In this document: piece after piece, positions 1 to 5,663 of the stretch
Layout: each line of letters opens with the position of its first letter
Position numbering within the stretch: the stretch's first letter is position 1
Assembly: GCA_025352585.1 (NCBI GenBank)
Contig: JANXTD010000780.1
Coordinates: 1 to 6,206, forward strand
Source of the DNA: Fimbriiglobus sp.
GTDB taxonomy: Bacteria; Planctomycetota; Planctomycetia; Gemmatales; Gemmataceae
Length of the DNA: 6,206 nt
Reading direction: 5' to 3'
Notes under the pieces: model-generated
Told to the model about the DNA's origin: nothing
Seen by the model: only the letters and a program-made list of their open reading frames with translations
Databases searched by the model: none
Made by a program: the position numbers and the translations under genes

Positions 1-159
1 GACGGCCGGACCGCCGCCGCCGTCGGGCGACTGCAACTTAAACTCGGCGGCCCAGGCCGTCGTCGCCCCGGTGAGCGCGGCGAAACAGGCCTCGCGGTCG
101 AGGCGTGACTGGCCGCCGCGGGGGGTGAAGCTCGCCTGGAAGGCGTACACGTTTTGCAC
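1..159 (-). CDS. Unrecognised protein, N-terminal fragment (runs off the left edge)
   Basis: An open frame of 53 codons starts at a GTG (157-159) and runs to position 1 without a stop, so only the N-terminus is present. The start is supported by a run of six G (GGGGGG) four bases upstream, a plausible ribosome binding site, and by its position 11 bp after the stop of the upstream toxin gene on the same strand. The peptide begins MQNVYAFQASFTPRGGQSRL, then has a segment that looks helical (about residues 21-42, with C25 and W36), then an S-P-D-G-G-G-G stretch that resembles a flexible linker. I do not recognise the family. There is no signal peptide or membrane segment in the visible part. From its position it may be co-transcribed with the TA modules; whether it is related to them is unknown. 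A GTG three codons later (residue 4) is a possible alternative start but has worse spacing to the G-rich site. Confidence 0.6.
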   Translation of the reverse strand, partial: MQNVYAFQASFTPRGGQSRLDREACFAALTGATTAWAAEFKLQSPDGGGGPAV

Positions 160-170
160 GGAACCCCCCG

Positions 171-467
171 TTACGCCCGTTCGCGCCAGTACCCCGGCGC
201 GCGGCTGGCGTGGGCCACGGCCACGACCTGCACGTCGCCCGACGGCAGCACGCGGTAGATGACGCTGTAGGGGAATTTCGGCACGGCGGCTTCGCGAAAC
301 TCGTGGTCGAGGCTGGCGAAACGGTCCGGGCGCGTGAGGACCACGTCGAGAACACGTCCCAATGCCGTGTCGAGTTGGCGAGCTTTCCGAGGGCTTCGGG
401 CGACGGACCACCTGAGCGCTGCCTTGACCTCGTCGTCCGCGTCAGGGTGGTAAAGGAGCTTACTCAC
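171..467 (-). CDS. RelE/ParE-family toxin (module 1, downstream copy)
   Basis: A 98-residue basic protein with the layout of RelE/ParE superfamily toxins. A helical N-terminal half (about residues 8-45: DADDEVKAALRW, then a second helix to VLDVVL) is followed by a strand-rich C-terminal half with EFREA (55-59), FPYSVIYR (65-72), VQVVAVAHASR (79-89) and a terminal PGYWRERA. Known members inhibit translation by ribosome-dependent mRNA cleavage (RelE branch) or poison DNA gyrase (ParE branch); the sequence alone does not decide which. The start is GTG at 465-467, inside the last codons of the antitoxin gene (8-bp overlap), with no Shine-Dalgarno sequence in front. Translation is therefore probably coupled to the antitoxin, which would keep toxin output lower. 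The C-terminal 45 residues are about 80% identical to the toxin at 740-1036, while the first 53 are only about 34% identical. Family assignment is strong; biochemical target is open. Confidence 0.9.
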   Translation of the reverse strand: MSKLLYHPDADDEVKAALRWSVARSPRKARQLDTALGRVLDVVLTRPDRFASLDHEFREAAVPKFPYSVIYRVLPSGDVQVVAVAHASRAPGYWRERA

Positions 468-705
468 GGCTCAAGCCGGCTTTGTTCAGGATCGCCAACA
501 TCCCCCGGCGGACCTCCTCGTACGGGATGCCGACGACCTCGCCCGAGTCGAGCTGGGCCGCGCGCCGGCGCAGCTCCGGACCCCACGCCGGGTGCAGCCC
601 CTCGGGCGGCTCGACGACCTCGTTGAGACTCTCCACGACCTCGGCCCGGTCGGGCTCGGGCAGCGCGATCACGGCGTTGAGCAATTCGGTGGCGGCCTGC
701 GTCAT
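460..705 (-). CDS. Addiction-module antitoxin (module 1, downstream copy)
   Basis: An 81-residue protein of the 'putative addiction module component' antitoxin type (TIGR02574/Unstab_antitox-like). The family pattern is visible: an N-terminal helix with ELLNAVIALPEPDRAEVVESL (7-27), a proline-rich turn, and the core HPAWGPELRRRAAQLDSGEV (38-57) followed by G-I-P-Y-E-E-V. Members are expected to bind and neutralise the RelE/ParE toxin encoded next to them. I chose the ATG at 703-705, not the upstream in-frame ATG at 736-738, for three reasons. It has a GAGGAG site six bases away. It gives exactly the length of the paralogue at 1029-1274. The extra 11 residues have no counterpart there. It lies 34 bp after the preceding toxin's stop and overlaps its own toxin by 8 bp (GTGAGTAA contains both toxin start and antitoxin stop). 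Counted by eye, it is 57/81 identical to the paralogue. Confidence 0.9.
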   Translation of the reverse strand: MTQAATELLNAVIALPEPDRAEVVESLNEVVEPPEGLHPAWGPELRRRAAQLDSGEVVGIPYEEVRRGMLAILNKAGLSRE

Positions 706-711
706 CGCGGA

Positions 712-717
712 CTCCTC
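712..717 (-). promoter_or_regulatory. Ribosome binding site deciding the module 1 antitoxin start
   Basis: GAGGAG on the minus strand, six bases before the ATG at 703-705. The paralogous antitoxin has AAGGAG at 1280-1285, five bases before its ATG, followed by the same GGAGTCC context. This supports the internal start over the upstream ATG at 736-738. Neither toxin start has a comparable site. Confidence 0.75.
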
Positions 718-739
718 GGCGGTATGTGTCACGGGCATC

Positions 740-1036
740 TTACGCCCGGTCGCGCCAGTAGCCCGGCGCGCGGCTGGCGTGGGCGACGGCGATCACCTGC
801 ACGTCGCCCGACGGCAGGGCGCGGTAGATGACGCTGTACGGGTAGTCGGTCATCCCGGCTTCACGGAATTCGGCGTCGTACTCGGGGTAACGAGTCGGGT
901 ATGTCAGCGCCTCCTCAGCGACGCGACGCACCGCCCTGGTGAAGCGCTCCGCCGAACGCTTGCTGTGCGACAGGTGCCACAGTTGGGCGGCCTCGAACTC
1001 TTCCTCAGCTTCCTCGTGGAGAATCACTTCACTCAC
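740..1036 (-). CDS. RelE/ParE-family toxin (module 2, upstream copy)
   Basis: A 98-residue protein, the same length as the toxin at 171-467 and clearly paralogous to it. The N-terminal half is acidic and helical (HEEAEEEFEAAQLW, 7-20, then a basic helix around 25-45). The C-terminal half carries EFREA (55-59), YPYSVIYR (65-72), VQVIAVAHASR (79-89) and PGYWRDRA. This is the RelE/ParE fold pattern of type II toxins (mRNA interferase or gyrase poison; not decidable here). The GTG start at 1034-1036 sits inside the end of its antitoxin gene (GTGAGTGA, 8-bp overlap), again without a Shine-Dalgarno sequence, implying translational coupling. The N-terminal half differs strongly in charge and sequence from the sister toxin, so the two may have different cognate partners. 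An antisense open frame crosses this region but lacks any family resemblance. Confidence 0.9.
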   Translation of the reverse strand: MSEVILHEEAEEEFEAAQLWHLSHSKRSAERFTRAVRRVAEEALTYPTRYPEYDAEFREAGMTDYPYSVIYRALPSGDVQVIAVAHASRAPGYWRDRA

Positions 1037-1274
1037 GGGTCACGCCGGCTTCCTCAAGCCGGGCGTACGCCTTCCTCATCACCTCTTCAAGTGGCACGCC
1101 CTTCACCTCGCCGGAGTCGAGTTGGGCCGCCCGCCGCCTCAGTTCCGGCCCCCACGCCGGGTGCAGACCCGCCGGCGGGTGTAGTGAAGCTTCGAGGGCT
1201 TCGATCACGTCGGCGCGGTCGGGTTCGGGCAGCGCTAATACGGCATGGAGCAGTTCGGTCGCGGCCGGCGTCAT
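1029..1274 (-). CDS. Addiction-module antitoxin (module 2, upstream copy)
   Basis: An 81-residue antitoxin of the same addiction-module family as 460-705. It shows ATELLHAVLALPEPDRADVIEAL (5-27), the invariant-looking core GLHPAWGPELRRRAAQLDSGEV (36-57), G-V-P-L-E-E-V, and a charged C-terminal helix (MRKAYARLEEAG) that would be expected to contact the toxin. The ATG at 1272-1274 follows AAGGAG (1280-1285) at five bases. It begins only 38 bp after the rpoD stop codon with no terminator-like hairpin between, so read-through from rpoD is likely. I see no convincing dedicated promoter in that 38-bp gap. One could lie inside the 3' end of rpoD, which I cannot judge by eye. The region shared with the sister antitoxin is strongest at residues 36-57. 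The last 18 residues differ most, which may reflect partner specificity. Confidence 0.92.
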   Translation of the reverse strand: MTPAATELLHAVLALPEPDRADVIEALEASLHPPAGLHPAWGPELRRRAAQLDSGEVKGVPLEEVMRKAYARLEEAGVTRE

Positions 1275-1312
1275 GGGGACTCCTTGCGTGGGGCGAATCT
1301 GGTCGGAGGACT

Positions 1313-2992
1313 TTACGTCCCCGGCTTCTTCACCCAGGTGTCGAGGAAGCCTTCGAGTTGCCGGCTGCGCACGGGGTGTTGCAGCTTGCGCACCGCCTTC
1401 GCCTCGATCTGCCGCACGCGCTCGCGCGTCACCTTGAAGATGCGGCCGACCTCTTCGAGCGTGTAGGTGTAGCCGTCGCCGAGGCCGTAACGCAACTTGA
1501 TGATTTCGCGCTCGCGGTACGTCAACGTCTTCAACACGTTCTCGATCTTGTCCTTCAACATCTCATTCGTCGCGGCGTTGACGGGGCTTTCGACCGAGTC
1601 GTCCTCGATGAAGTCGCCGAAGTAGCTGTCTTCGCTCTCGCCGACGGGGCGGTCGAGGCTGATCGGGTGCCGCGAGATTTTGAGGACGCGCTTGGTCTCC
1701 TCGTAGGAAATCCCCGCCTCCTTGGCCGTCTCCTCGATCGTCGGCTCGCGGCCCATTTCTTGGAGGAGCTTCTTCGACACGTTGCGCAACTTCGACATCG
1801 TCTCGATCATGTGGACCGGGATGCGGATCGTTCGCGCCTGGTCCGCAATGGCGCGCGTGATCGCCTGGCGAATCCACCACGTCGCGTAGGTGCTAAACTT
1901 GAAGCCGCGGCGGTACTCGTACTTATCGACCGCGCGCATCAGGCCGGTGTTGCCCTCCTGAATCAAATCGAGGAAGCTCAAGCCGCGGTTGCGGTACTTC
2001 TTGGCGATGCTCACGACGAGCCGCAGGTTGCCGCCGGAGAGTTCGCGCTTGGCCTGCTCGTACTCGCCGAAGCGCAGCTTCATGATCGACACGCGCCGCC
2101 GCAGGCTCGCCGGCTCTTCGAGCGTAATCAGCATCAGGTCGAGCAGTTCCTTCTCGAACCCCGCCTTCTGCTCGCGCTCCGCCTTGTTGCCCTTGAGCGC
2201 GGTGGCGCTGGCGTCGAGGCCGTCCATGCGGTGCGAGATCTGTTCGAGTTTCTTCATTAGCGGCTGCACCTTTTGGGTGCGGATCGACAACTCCTCGATC
2301 AGCGTCACCGTCTTGCGGCGGCGGGTTTTCAGGCGCTTGCGAATCTCCTCGCGCTCGGCCTCGTTCAACTTGGCCTCGGGACGATCCTCAATCAAGCGCG
2401 TGAAGTCATCGACGTTGTGCTCCATCAACGGCTCCAGCGTCCGCAGGTTGTGCGGCATCCGTTGCAGAATCTTGTCCTTTTCGAGGTTCTCGGTTTGCGA
2501 AACCTTGATGGTGCGGTCGAACGGCAAGTCGCCGACCTGCACGCGCTTCAGCGTCTCGAACACGTTGCGCAGCGCGTAATCGCACTCGAGAACCTTGCGG
2601 CGGAAGCGGCGGCGGGTGACCTCGATCTTCTGGGCCAGCGAGATCTCCTTCTCGCGGGTCAGCAGCGGGATCTCGCCCATCTGGGTGAGGTACATGCGCA
2701 CCGGGTCGTCGATGTGCCGGCCGTCGCCGTCGGAGTCCTCGAAGGCCGCCTCAGCCTCGGCCGCCAGGACTTCCTCGGCGATGTTGGCGGTGTCGGTCGT
2801 CGTCTCCGCGGCGTCGGCCTCGTCGATGAGGTTGATGCCGTGCGACTCCAGCAACTCCAGAATCTCGGCGAGGCGGTCCCCGTCGGAGGTGCCCTCGGGC
2901 AGCGCCTGGTTGACCTCGTCGTACGTGAGGGAGCCGGTCAGCTTCCCCTTCGCGATGAGGACTTTGAGCACGTCGTCGGTCTTCTGGTCCAT
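1313..2992 (-). CDS. rpoD: RNA polymerase primary sigma factor (sigma-70, RpoD/SigA)
   Basis: A 559-residue primary sigma factor that directs RNA polymerase to housekeeping promoters. Regions in order: region 1.1 (about 1-60, [20 protein letters not shown]), an acidic linker (61-94), region 1.2 (95-125, [20 protein letters not shown]), a long charged non-conserved region (about 126-300), and region 2 (313-395). Region 2 includes [21 protein letters not shown] for core binding and [17 protein letters not shown] for -10 recognition and melting. Region 3 (396-475) contains the finger-like stretch around [19 protein letters not shown]. Region 4 (483-550) contains the -35-binding helix-turn-helix [31 protein letters not shown]. 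The presence of region 1.1 and complete region 4 marks it as the primary, not an alternative, sigma. The start ATG (2990-2992) follows GGGAGGG at six bases. It lies 103 bp downstream of dnaG, as in the dnaG-rpoD core of the macromolecular-synthesis operon of many bacteria. The gene appears intact. Confidence 0.98.
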   Translation of the reverse strand: MDQKTDDVLKVLIAKGKLTGSLTYDEVNQALPEGTSDGDRLAEILELLESHGINLIDEADAAETTTDTANIAEEVLAAEAEAAFEDSDGDGRHIDDPVRMYLTQMGEIPLLTREKEISLAQKIEVTRRRFRRKVLECDYALRNVFETLKRVQVGDLPFDRTIKVSQTENLEKDKILQRMPHNLRTLEPLMEHNVDDFTRLIEDRPEAKLNEAEREEIRKRLKTRRRKTVTLIEELSIRTQKVQPLMKKLEQISHRMDGLDASATALKGNKAEREQKAGFEKELLDLMLITLEEPASLRRRVSIMKLRFGEYEQAKRELSGGNLRLVVSIAKKYRNRGLSFLDLIQEGNTGLMRAVDKYEYRRGFKFSTYATWWIRQAITRAIADQARTIRIPVHMIETMSKLRNVSKKLLQEMGREPTIEETAKEAGISYEETKRVLKISRHPISLDRPVGESEDSYFGDFIEDDSVESPVNAATNEMLKDKIENVLKTLTYREREIIKLRYGLGDGYTYTLEEVGRIFKVTRERVRQIEAKAVRKLQHPVRSRQLEGFLDTWVKKPGT

Positions 2993-2998
2993 GATCGT

Positions 2999-3005
2999 CC
3001 CTCCC
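2999..3005 (-). promoter_or_regulatory. Ribosome binding site of rpoD
   Basis: GGGAGGG on the minus strand, six bases before the rpoD ATG at 2990-2992. It is the strongest Shine-Dalgarno match in this operon and fits a highly expressed housekeeping gene. Confidence 0.7.
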
Positions 3006-3012
3006 GTTCGGG

Positions 3013-3035
3013 CCGGCTTGCGTCATGCAGGCCGG
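3013..3035 (-). other. Possible hairpin in the dnaG-rpoD intercistronic region
   Basis: On the transcribed (minus) strand CCGGC-C-TGC, a five-base loop ATGAC, then GCA-A-GCCGG. This gives five plus three base pairs separated by one C/A mismatch. It is not followed by a T run, so it does not look like an intrinsic terminator. It lies 20 nt before the rpoD start and just upstream of its ribosome binding site. In Escherichia coli the dnaG-rpoD junction is an RNA processing site; a similar role here is only inference. In DNA this GC-rich a stem of this length can arise by chance. Confidence 0.3.
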
Positions 3036-3061
3036 GGGTTCGCACTCGCCGCTGAACTCGC

Positions 3062-3082
3062 CTCGACTCCGACTCGACTCCG
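3062..3082. repeat. Short direct repeat, CTCGACTCCG twice
   Basis: The decamer CTCGACTCCG occurs at 3062-3071 and again at 3073-3082, an 11-bp period close to one helical turn, in the spacer just after the dnaG stop codon. A related GGTCC doublet follows at 3083-3095. It could be a protein-binding site or simply slippage in a GC-rich spacer; no function is assigned. Confidence 0.4.
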
Positions 3083-3095
3083 GTCCAACCGGTCC

Positions 3096-4991
3096 TCAGT
3101 TGAACGCCGGCCCCACGCCCAGCGAGTTCGCCGGGGGGCTGGTCTTCTGCTGCAAGCGCCGCAACAGCGCGATCGACTGCTCGTCGTTGACGGCCCCCGC
3201 CAACTCGTGCTTGATCCCCGACTTCTCGGTTTCGGTACGGAACTCCTCGAAGAAGTTCAACACCCGGCCCAGCCACGTCGGCCGGTCCGACATGCCCCGG
3301 CCGACATCCTGCAACCGGCTCGCGGCGTCGGCCAAATCCGGCCGGTCCAGTAAGCGTACCCTTAACCCGTCCAGGTCGGCCGGCATTCCGGCGTCCTGCA
3401 TGGCGTACAACTCCTCGAGCATCCGCCTTAAGCCGGTGTGGACCAGGCTGTCGGGCCGAACCTTGTCCCGCGCCACGGTCACCAAAGGGGCGTCGGCCAG
3501 CAGGATTTCGAGCAACTGCCGCTCCGCCTTGTCAGCCTTGCCGCCCCGCGCCGCGTCGGTCGCATTTTGGGCCTGGTAGCGGCTCGTCGTGTTTACCGTA
3601 ACCGACACGGCGGCCGGCCGCGAAGTCGGTTGTAAGCGGGCCTGCTCCGCGACCTTACGCCGCATCTCGGTGCGCAACTCGCCGAGCCGAGCCCAGACGG
3701 TTTCCTGCCGCAACCCCAGCCGGTGGGCCAGCCGCGTGATGGCCAACTCGATCTTCATTTGCGCCGCCGCCGACGGGCTTTCCGCGAGCGCCAGGAAACT
3801 CAGCGACGCATCGACGATGTGCTTCTGCCCTTCAATCGTATTCGTCGAGTGGCGCTTTAACAAGGAGTCGATCTTGAACTCGTGAACGTCCTTGGCGTCC
3901 TTCAAGCATTGCTTGAAGACCTCCGGCCCGCCCGGTTGCGTTAACAGGTCGCAAGGGTCCAACCCTTCGGGCAACGTACAGACCGAAATCTCGAAGTTGT
4001 GTTGCGCCCAGAACAGCCCCTGCGACTTGTCGGTCGCCGACTCGCCCGCCGTGTCCGAGTCGAAGACCAGCACCACTTTGGGGACGTAGCGGCGCAGTTG
4101 CATGACGTGGGTCATGTTCAGTGCGGTGCCCATCGTGGCGACCACGTTGGCGACGCCACATTGGTGCGCCATCATCACGTCGGTGTAGCCTTCGACAATC
4201 GCCAAATAGCCCTCGGTCGAGCCGGCGTGCCGGGCCACGTCGAGGCCGTAGATCAACTCCTGCTTCTTAAAGAGTAGCGTCTCGGACGTGTTGTAATACT
4301 TGGGGCCGCGGGCCGCGAGTGGGGAGGTCGGCAGGATGCGGCCGCCGAAGCCGACGGTCTGGCCGCGCACGTCGCGGATCGGGAACATCACCCGGTCGCG
4401 GAAGCGGTCGTAGAAGCCGCGGTTCTCGTCGCGCGCCGCGATCAGCCCCGCCTCGACGAGCAGCCCCGGCGACAGGCCGTCGGCCTCCGCCAGCCGGCAC
4501 AGCCAGTCGCCGGCCACGGGGGCGTAGCCCAGGCCGAACTGCTTGACCGTCGCCCCGAGCAGCTTGCGGTCGGCGAGGTACTGCCGCGCCCCGTCGGCCG
4601 CGTCGTCGTAAAAGGCACAGCGGCGGTACTGCTCCTCGGCCCACTTCACGACGTGCAAGAGGTGCCCGCGGTGCTGGTCCTCCGGCGACACCGTGTCGCT
4701 TTCGAGCTTGATTCCCGCCCGCCCGGCGAGTATCCGCAGGGCCTCGGGGAAGGTGACTTTCTCGAACTTCATGACGAAGTCGAACACGTCGCCGCGCGCG
4801 TCGCACGACCAGCAGCGGAAGTTCTGGAAGTGCTTATCGACTTGCAGGGACGGCCGCGTGTCGTTGTGGAACGGGCACAGGCACTTGTAGAGCTTGCCGT
4901 TCGGGGTAACGGGGACGTAGGACGCCACGACATCGACGATGTCGTTCGCCTGCTTGACCTGCTTCTTGAGTTCCACCGAAAGAGGCGGCAC
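3096..4991 (-). CDS. dnaG: DNA primase DnaG
   Basis: A 631-residue bacterial primase, which synthesises the RNA primers for leading- and lagging-strand replication together with the replicative helicase DnaB. The N-terminal zinc-binding domain has the CHC2 ligands C39, H42, C60 and C63 (C-x2-H-x17-C-x2-C). The RNA-polymerase core follows, with the catalytic-domain motif RFRDRVMFPIRD (196-207), GFGGRIL (214-220) and KYYNTSET (231-238). The TOPRIM motifs are next: IVEGYTDVM (265-273, catalytic E267) and VFDSDTAGE (309-317, metal-binding D311 and D313). The C-terminal part (about 487-600) is helical and diverged, as expected of a DnaB-interaction domain. The length is slightly above the E. coli enzyme (about 580). 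The start is a GTG (4989-4991) preceded by a weak GGTGG at seven bases; I see no better upstream start. All key residues are present. Expression probably comes from the promoter at 5287-5316, with rpoD downstream in the same direction. Confidence 0.98.
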   Translation of the reverse strand: MPPLSVELKKQVKQANDIVDVVASYVPVTPNGKLYKCLCPFHNDTRPSLQVDKHFQNFRCWSCDARGDVFDFVMKFEKVTFPEALRILAGRAGIKLESDTVSPEDQHRGHLLHVVKWAEEQYRRCAFYDDAADGARQYLADRKLLGATVKQFGLGYAPVAGDWLCRLAEADGLSPGLLVEAGLIAARDENRGFYDRFRDRVMFPIRDVRGQTVGFGGRILPTSPLAARGPKYYNTSETLLFKKQELIYGLDVARHAGSTEGYLAIVEGYTDVMMAHQCGVANVVATMGTALNMTHVMQLRRYVPKVVLVFDSDTAGESATDKSQGLFWAQHNFEISVCTLPEGLDPCDLLTQPGGPEVFKQCLKDAKDVHEFKIDSLLKRHSTNTIEGQKHIVDASLSFLALAESPSAAAQMKIELAITRLAHRLGLRQETVWARLGELRTEMRRKVAEQARLQPTSRPAAVSVTVNTTSRYQAQNATDAARGGKADKAERQLLEILLADAPLVTVARDKVRPDSLVHTGLRRMLEELYAMQDAGMPADLDGLRVRLLDRPDLADAASRLQDVGRGMSDRPTWLGRVLNFFEEFRTETEKSGIKHELAGAVNDEQSIALLRRLQQKTSPPANSLGVGPAFN

Positions 4992-5286
4992 GAGACACCC
5001 ACCGGGCTGAAGACGGACCGACGCGACGCCGAAGACCCGACGCGGCCACTACGGGTCGCGTCCGGCGGGGGAACGGCGAAGCGGACGGGTACGAGTTCCG
5101 CGGTATGCCTCGGCGTCGGGTCGAGTCCGGTTGCCCCTGGTACGGTTGAGTACGCGGGTGTCGGGGGCGGTCGTCCGAGCGTGGGCGTCGGGCGGCGCGG
5201 CCGAGGGTGGGGCGGGGGTCTCGATCGGCAGCCGGGACGAATCCCTGTCGTGTGAGGACAGCGCGCCAATCCGTTAGCGCACGTTC

Positions 5287-5316
5287 AATATACAGGCCCC
5301 CCACCGGGAACGTCAA
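5287..5316 (-). promoter_or_regulatory. Predicted sigma-70-type promoter for dnaG (and probably rpoD)
   Basis: On the minus strand TTGACG (5311-5316) is followed after 18 bp by TATATT (5287-5292). Each hexamer matches five of six consensus bases (TTGACA, TATAAT). It is the most AT-rich spot in a very GC-rich intergenic region and points toward dnaG. Transcription would start near 5280, leaving a leader of about 289 nt. The promoter is of the class read by the housekeeping sigma factor, which this same operon encodes, so autogenous activity of RpoD is plausible. Not tested; the match was found by eye. Confidence 0.6.
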
Positions 5317-5372
5317 GCGGGGCGAGCCCAACCCGAAATTTCCCGGCGACGCCGCGGTCGTCCACCATTCTT

Positions 5373-5390
5373 CGGTCGCCCCGGCGACCG
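5373..5390. repeat. GC palindrome upstream of the dnaG promoter
   Basis: CGGTCGCC at 5373-5380 and its exact reverse complement GGCGACCG at 5383-5390 are separated by CC, giving eight paired bases per arm. It lies 56 bp upstream of the -35 element of the minus-strand promoter and within the shared divergent region. It could be a binding site for a dimeric regulator. GC-rich palindromes of this size are not rare by chance, so the call is tentative. Confidence 0.35.
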
Positions 5391-5663
5391 GCGTGGGCCA
5401 AACTCGGCCCGCCCGCCGCACTTCCGCGCCGACCCCCGGCGTAACCGCGCCAACCCCGCCCCCGCAACTCGCCACGCCTCGCCAACCGTTACACTTGCGG
5501 TAACCGGCACGGCCCCCCGATCCGGGCGGCCGTTCCCCGCGGAACCGTCACTTTCGCTCAAGTCGGCCCCGCTCCAGGCATTACGATTGGCACGTCCGGC
5601 ACGCCCCGCACGACGGCGACAACCCGGACGACCGCACCCCGACACGCCCCCGGAAGCCCCCGC

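Larger units (their letters stand above)
4992..5663. other. Divergent non-coding region between dnaG and the protease gene
   Basis: These 672 bp hold no gene I can support. Several open frames cross it on both strands, but all are arginine-, proline- and glycine-rich translations typical of chance frames in very GC-rich DNA, with no ribosome binding sites or family motifs. The part nearest dnaG (4992-5280) has no ATG on the minus strand and reads as a long leader. The middle holds a minus-strand promoter (5287-5316) and a palindrome (5373-5390). A small stem CTGTC-N7-GACAG is at 5245-5261. The right part (5391-5663) upstream of the protease has only short inverted repeats (GTTCC-N4-GGAAC at 5532-5545, GTTAC-N7-GTAAC at 5488-5504) and no clear plus-strand promoter. 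No rpsU or tRNA gene is present. Confidence 0.7.

Noticed and set aside
706..738. Upstream ATG that would extend the module 1 antitoxin by 11 residues
   Set aside because: The internal ATG has a strong ribosome site, matches the paralogue's start and gives an identical length; the extension has no counterpart.
171..1274. The two similar TA blocks as a mobile element or insertion sequence
   Set aside because: No transposase, terminal inverted repeats or target-site duplication was seen; the repeat is explained by tandem gene duplication.
482..2260. Very long plus-strand open frame (592 codons) antisense to rpoD and the TA genes
   Set aside because: It runs across the stop codons and gene borders of at least three well-supported minus-strand genes. 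It has no ribosome site or family motif, and it is explained by GC-rich codon bias keeping the antisense frame open.
2273..3353. Two overlapping plus-strand open frames (260 and 252 codons) antisense to rpoD and dnaG
   Set aside because: They overlap each other and conserved sigma and primase domains; their translations are low-complexity mirrors of the real genes.
5532..5545. GTTCC-CCGC-GGAAC hairpin as a terminator
   Set aside because: Only five base pairs, no following T run on either strand, and no gene ends near it.
5582..5587. Possible plus-strand -10 element TACGAT for the protease gene
   Set aside because: No acceptable -35 hexamer lies 16-19 bp upstream, and a four-of-six match alone is weak.
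4769..5645. Several minus-strand open frames of 66-213 codons upstream of and overlapping the start of dnaG
   Set aside because: Their products are R/P/G-rich with no recognisable domain and no ribosome sites. They overlap the conserved zinc domain of DnaG or the predicted promoter.
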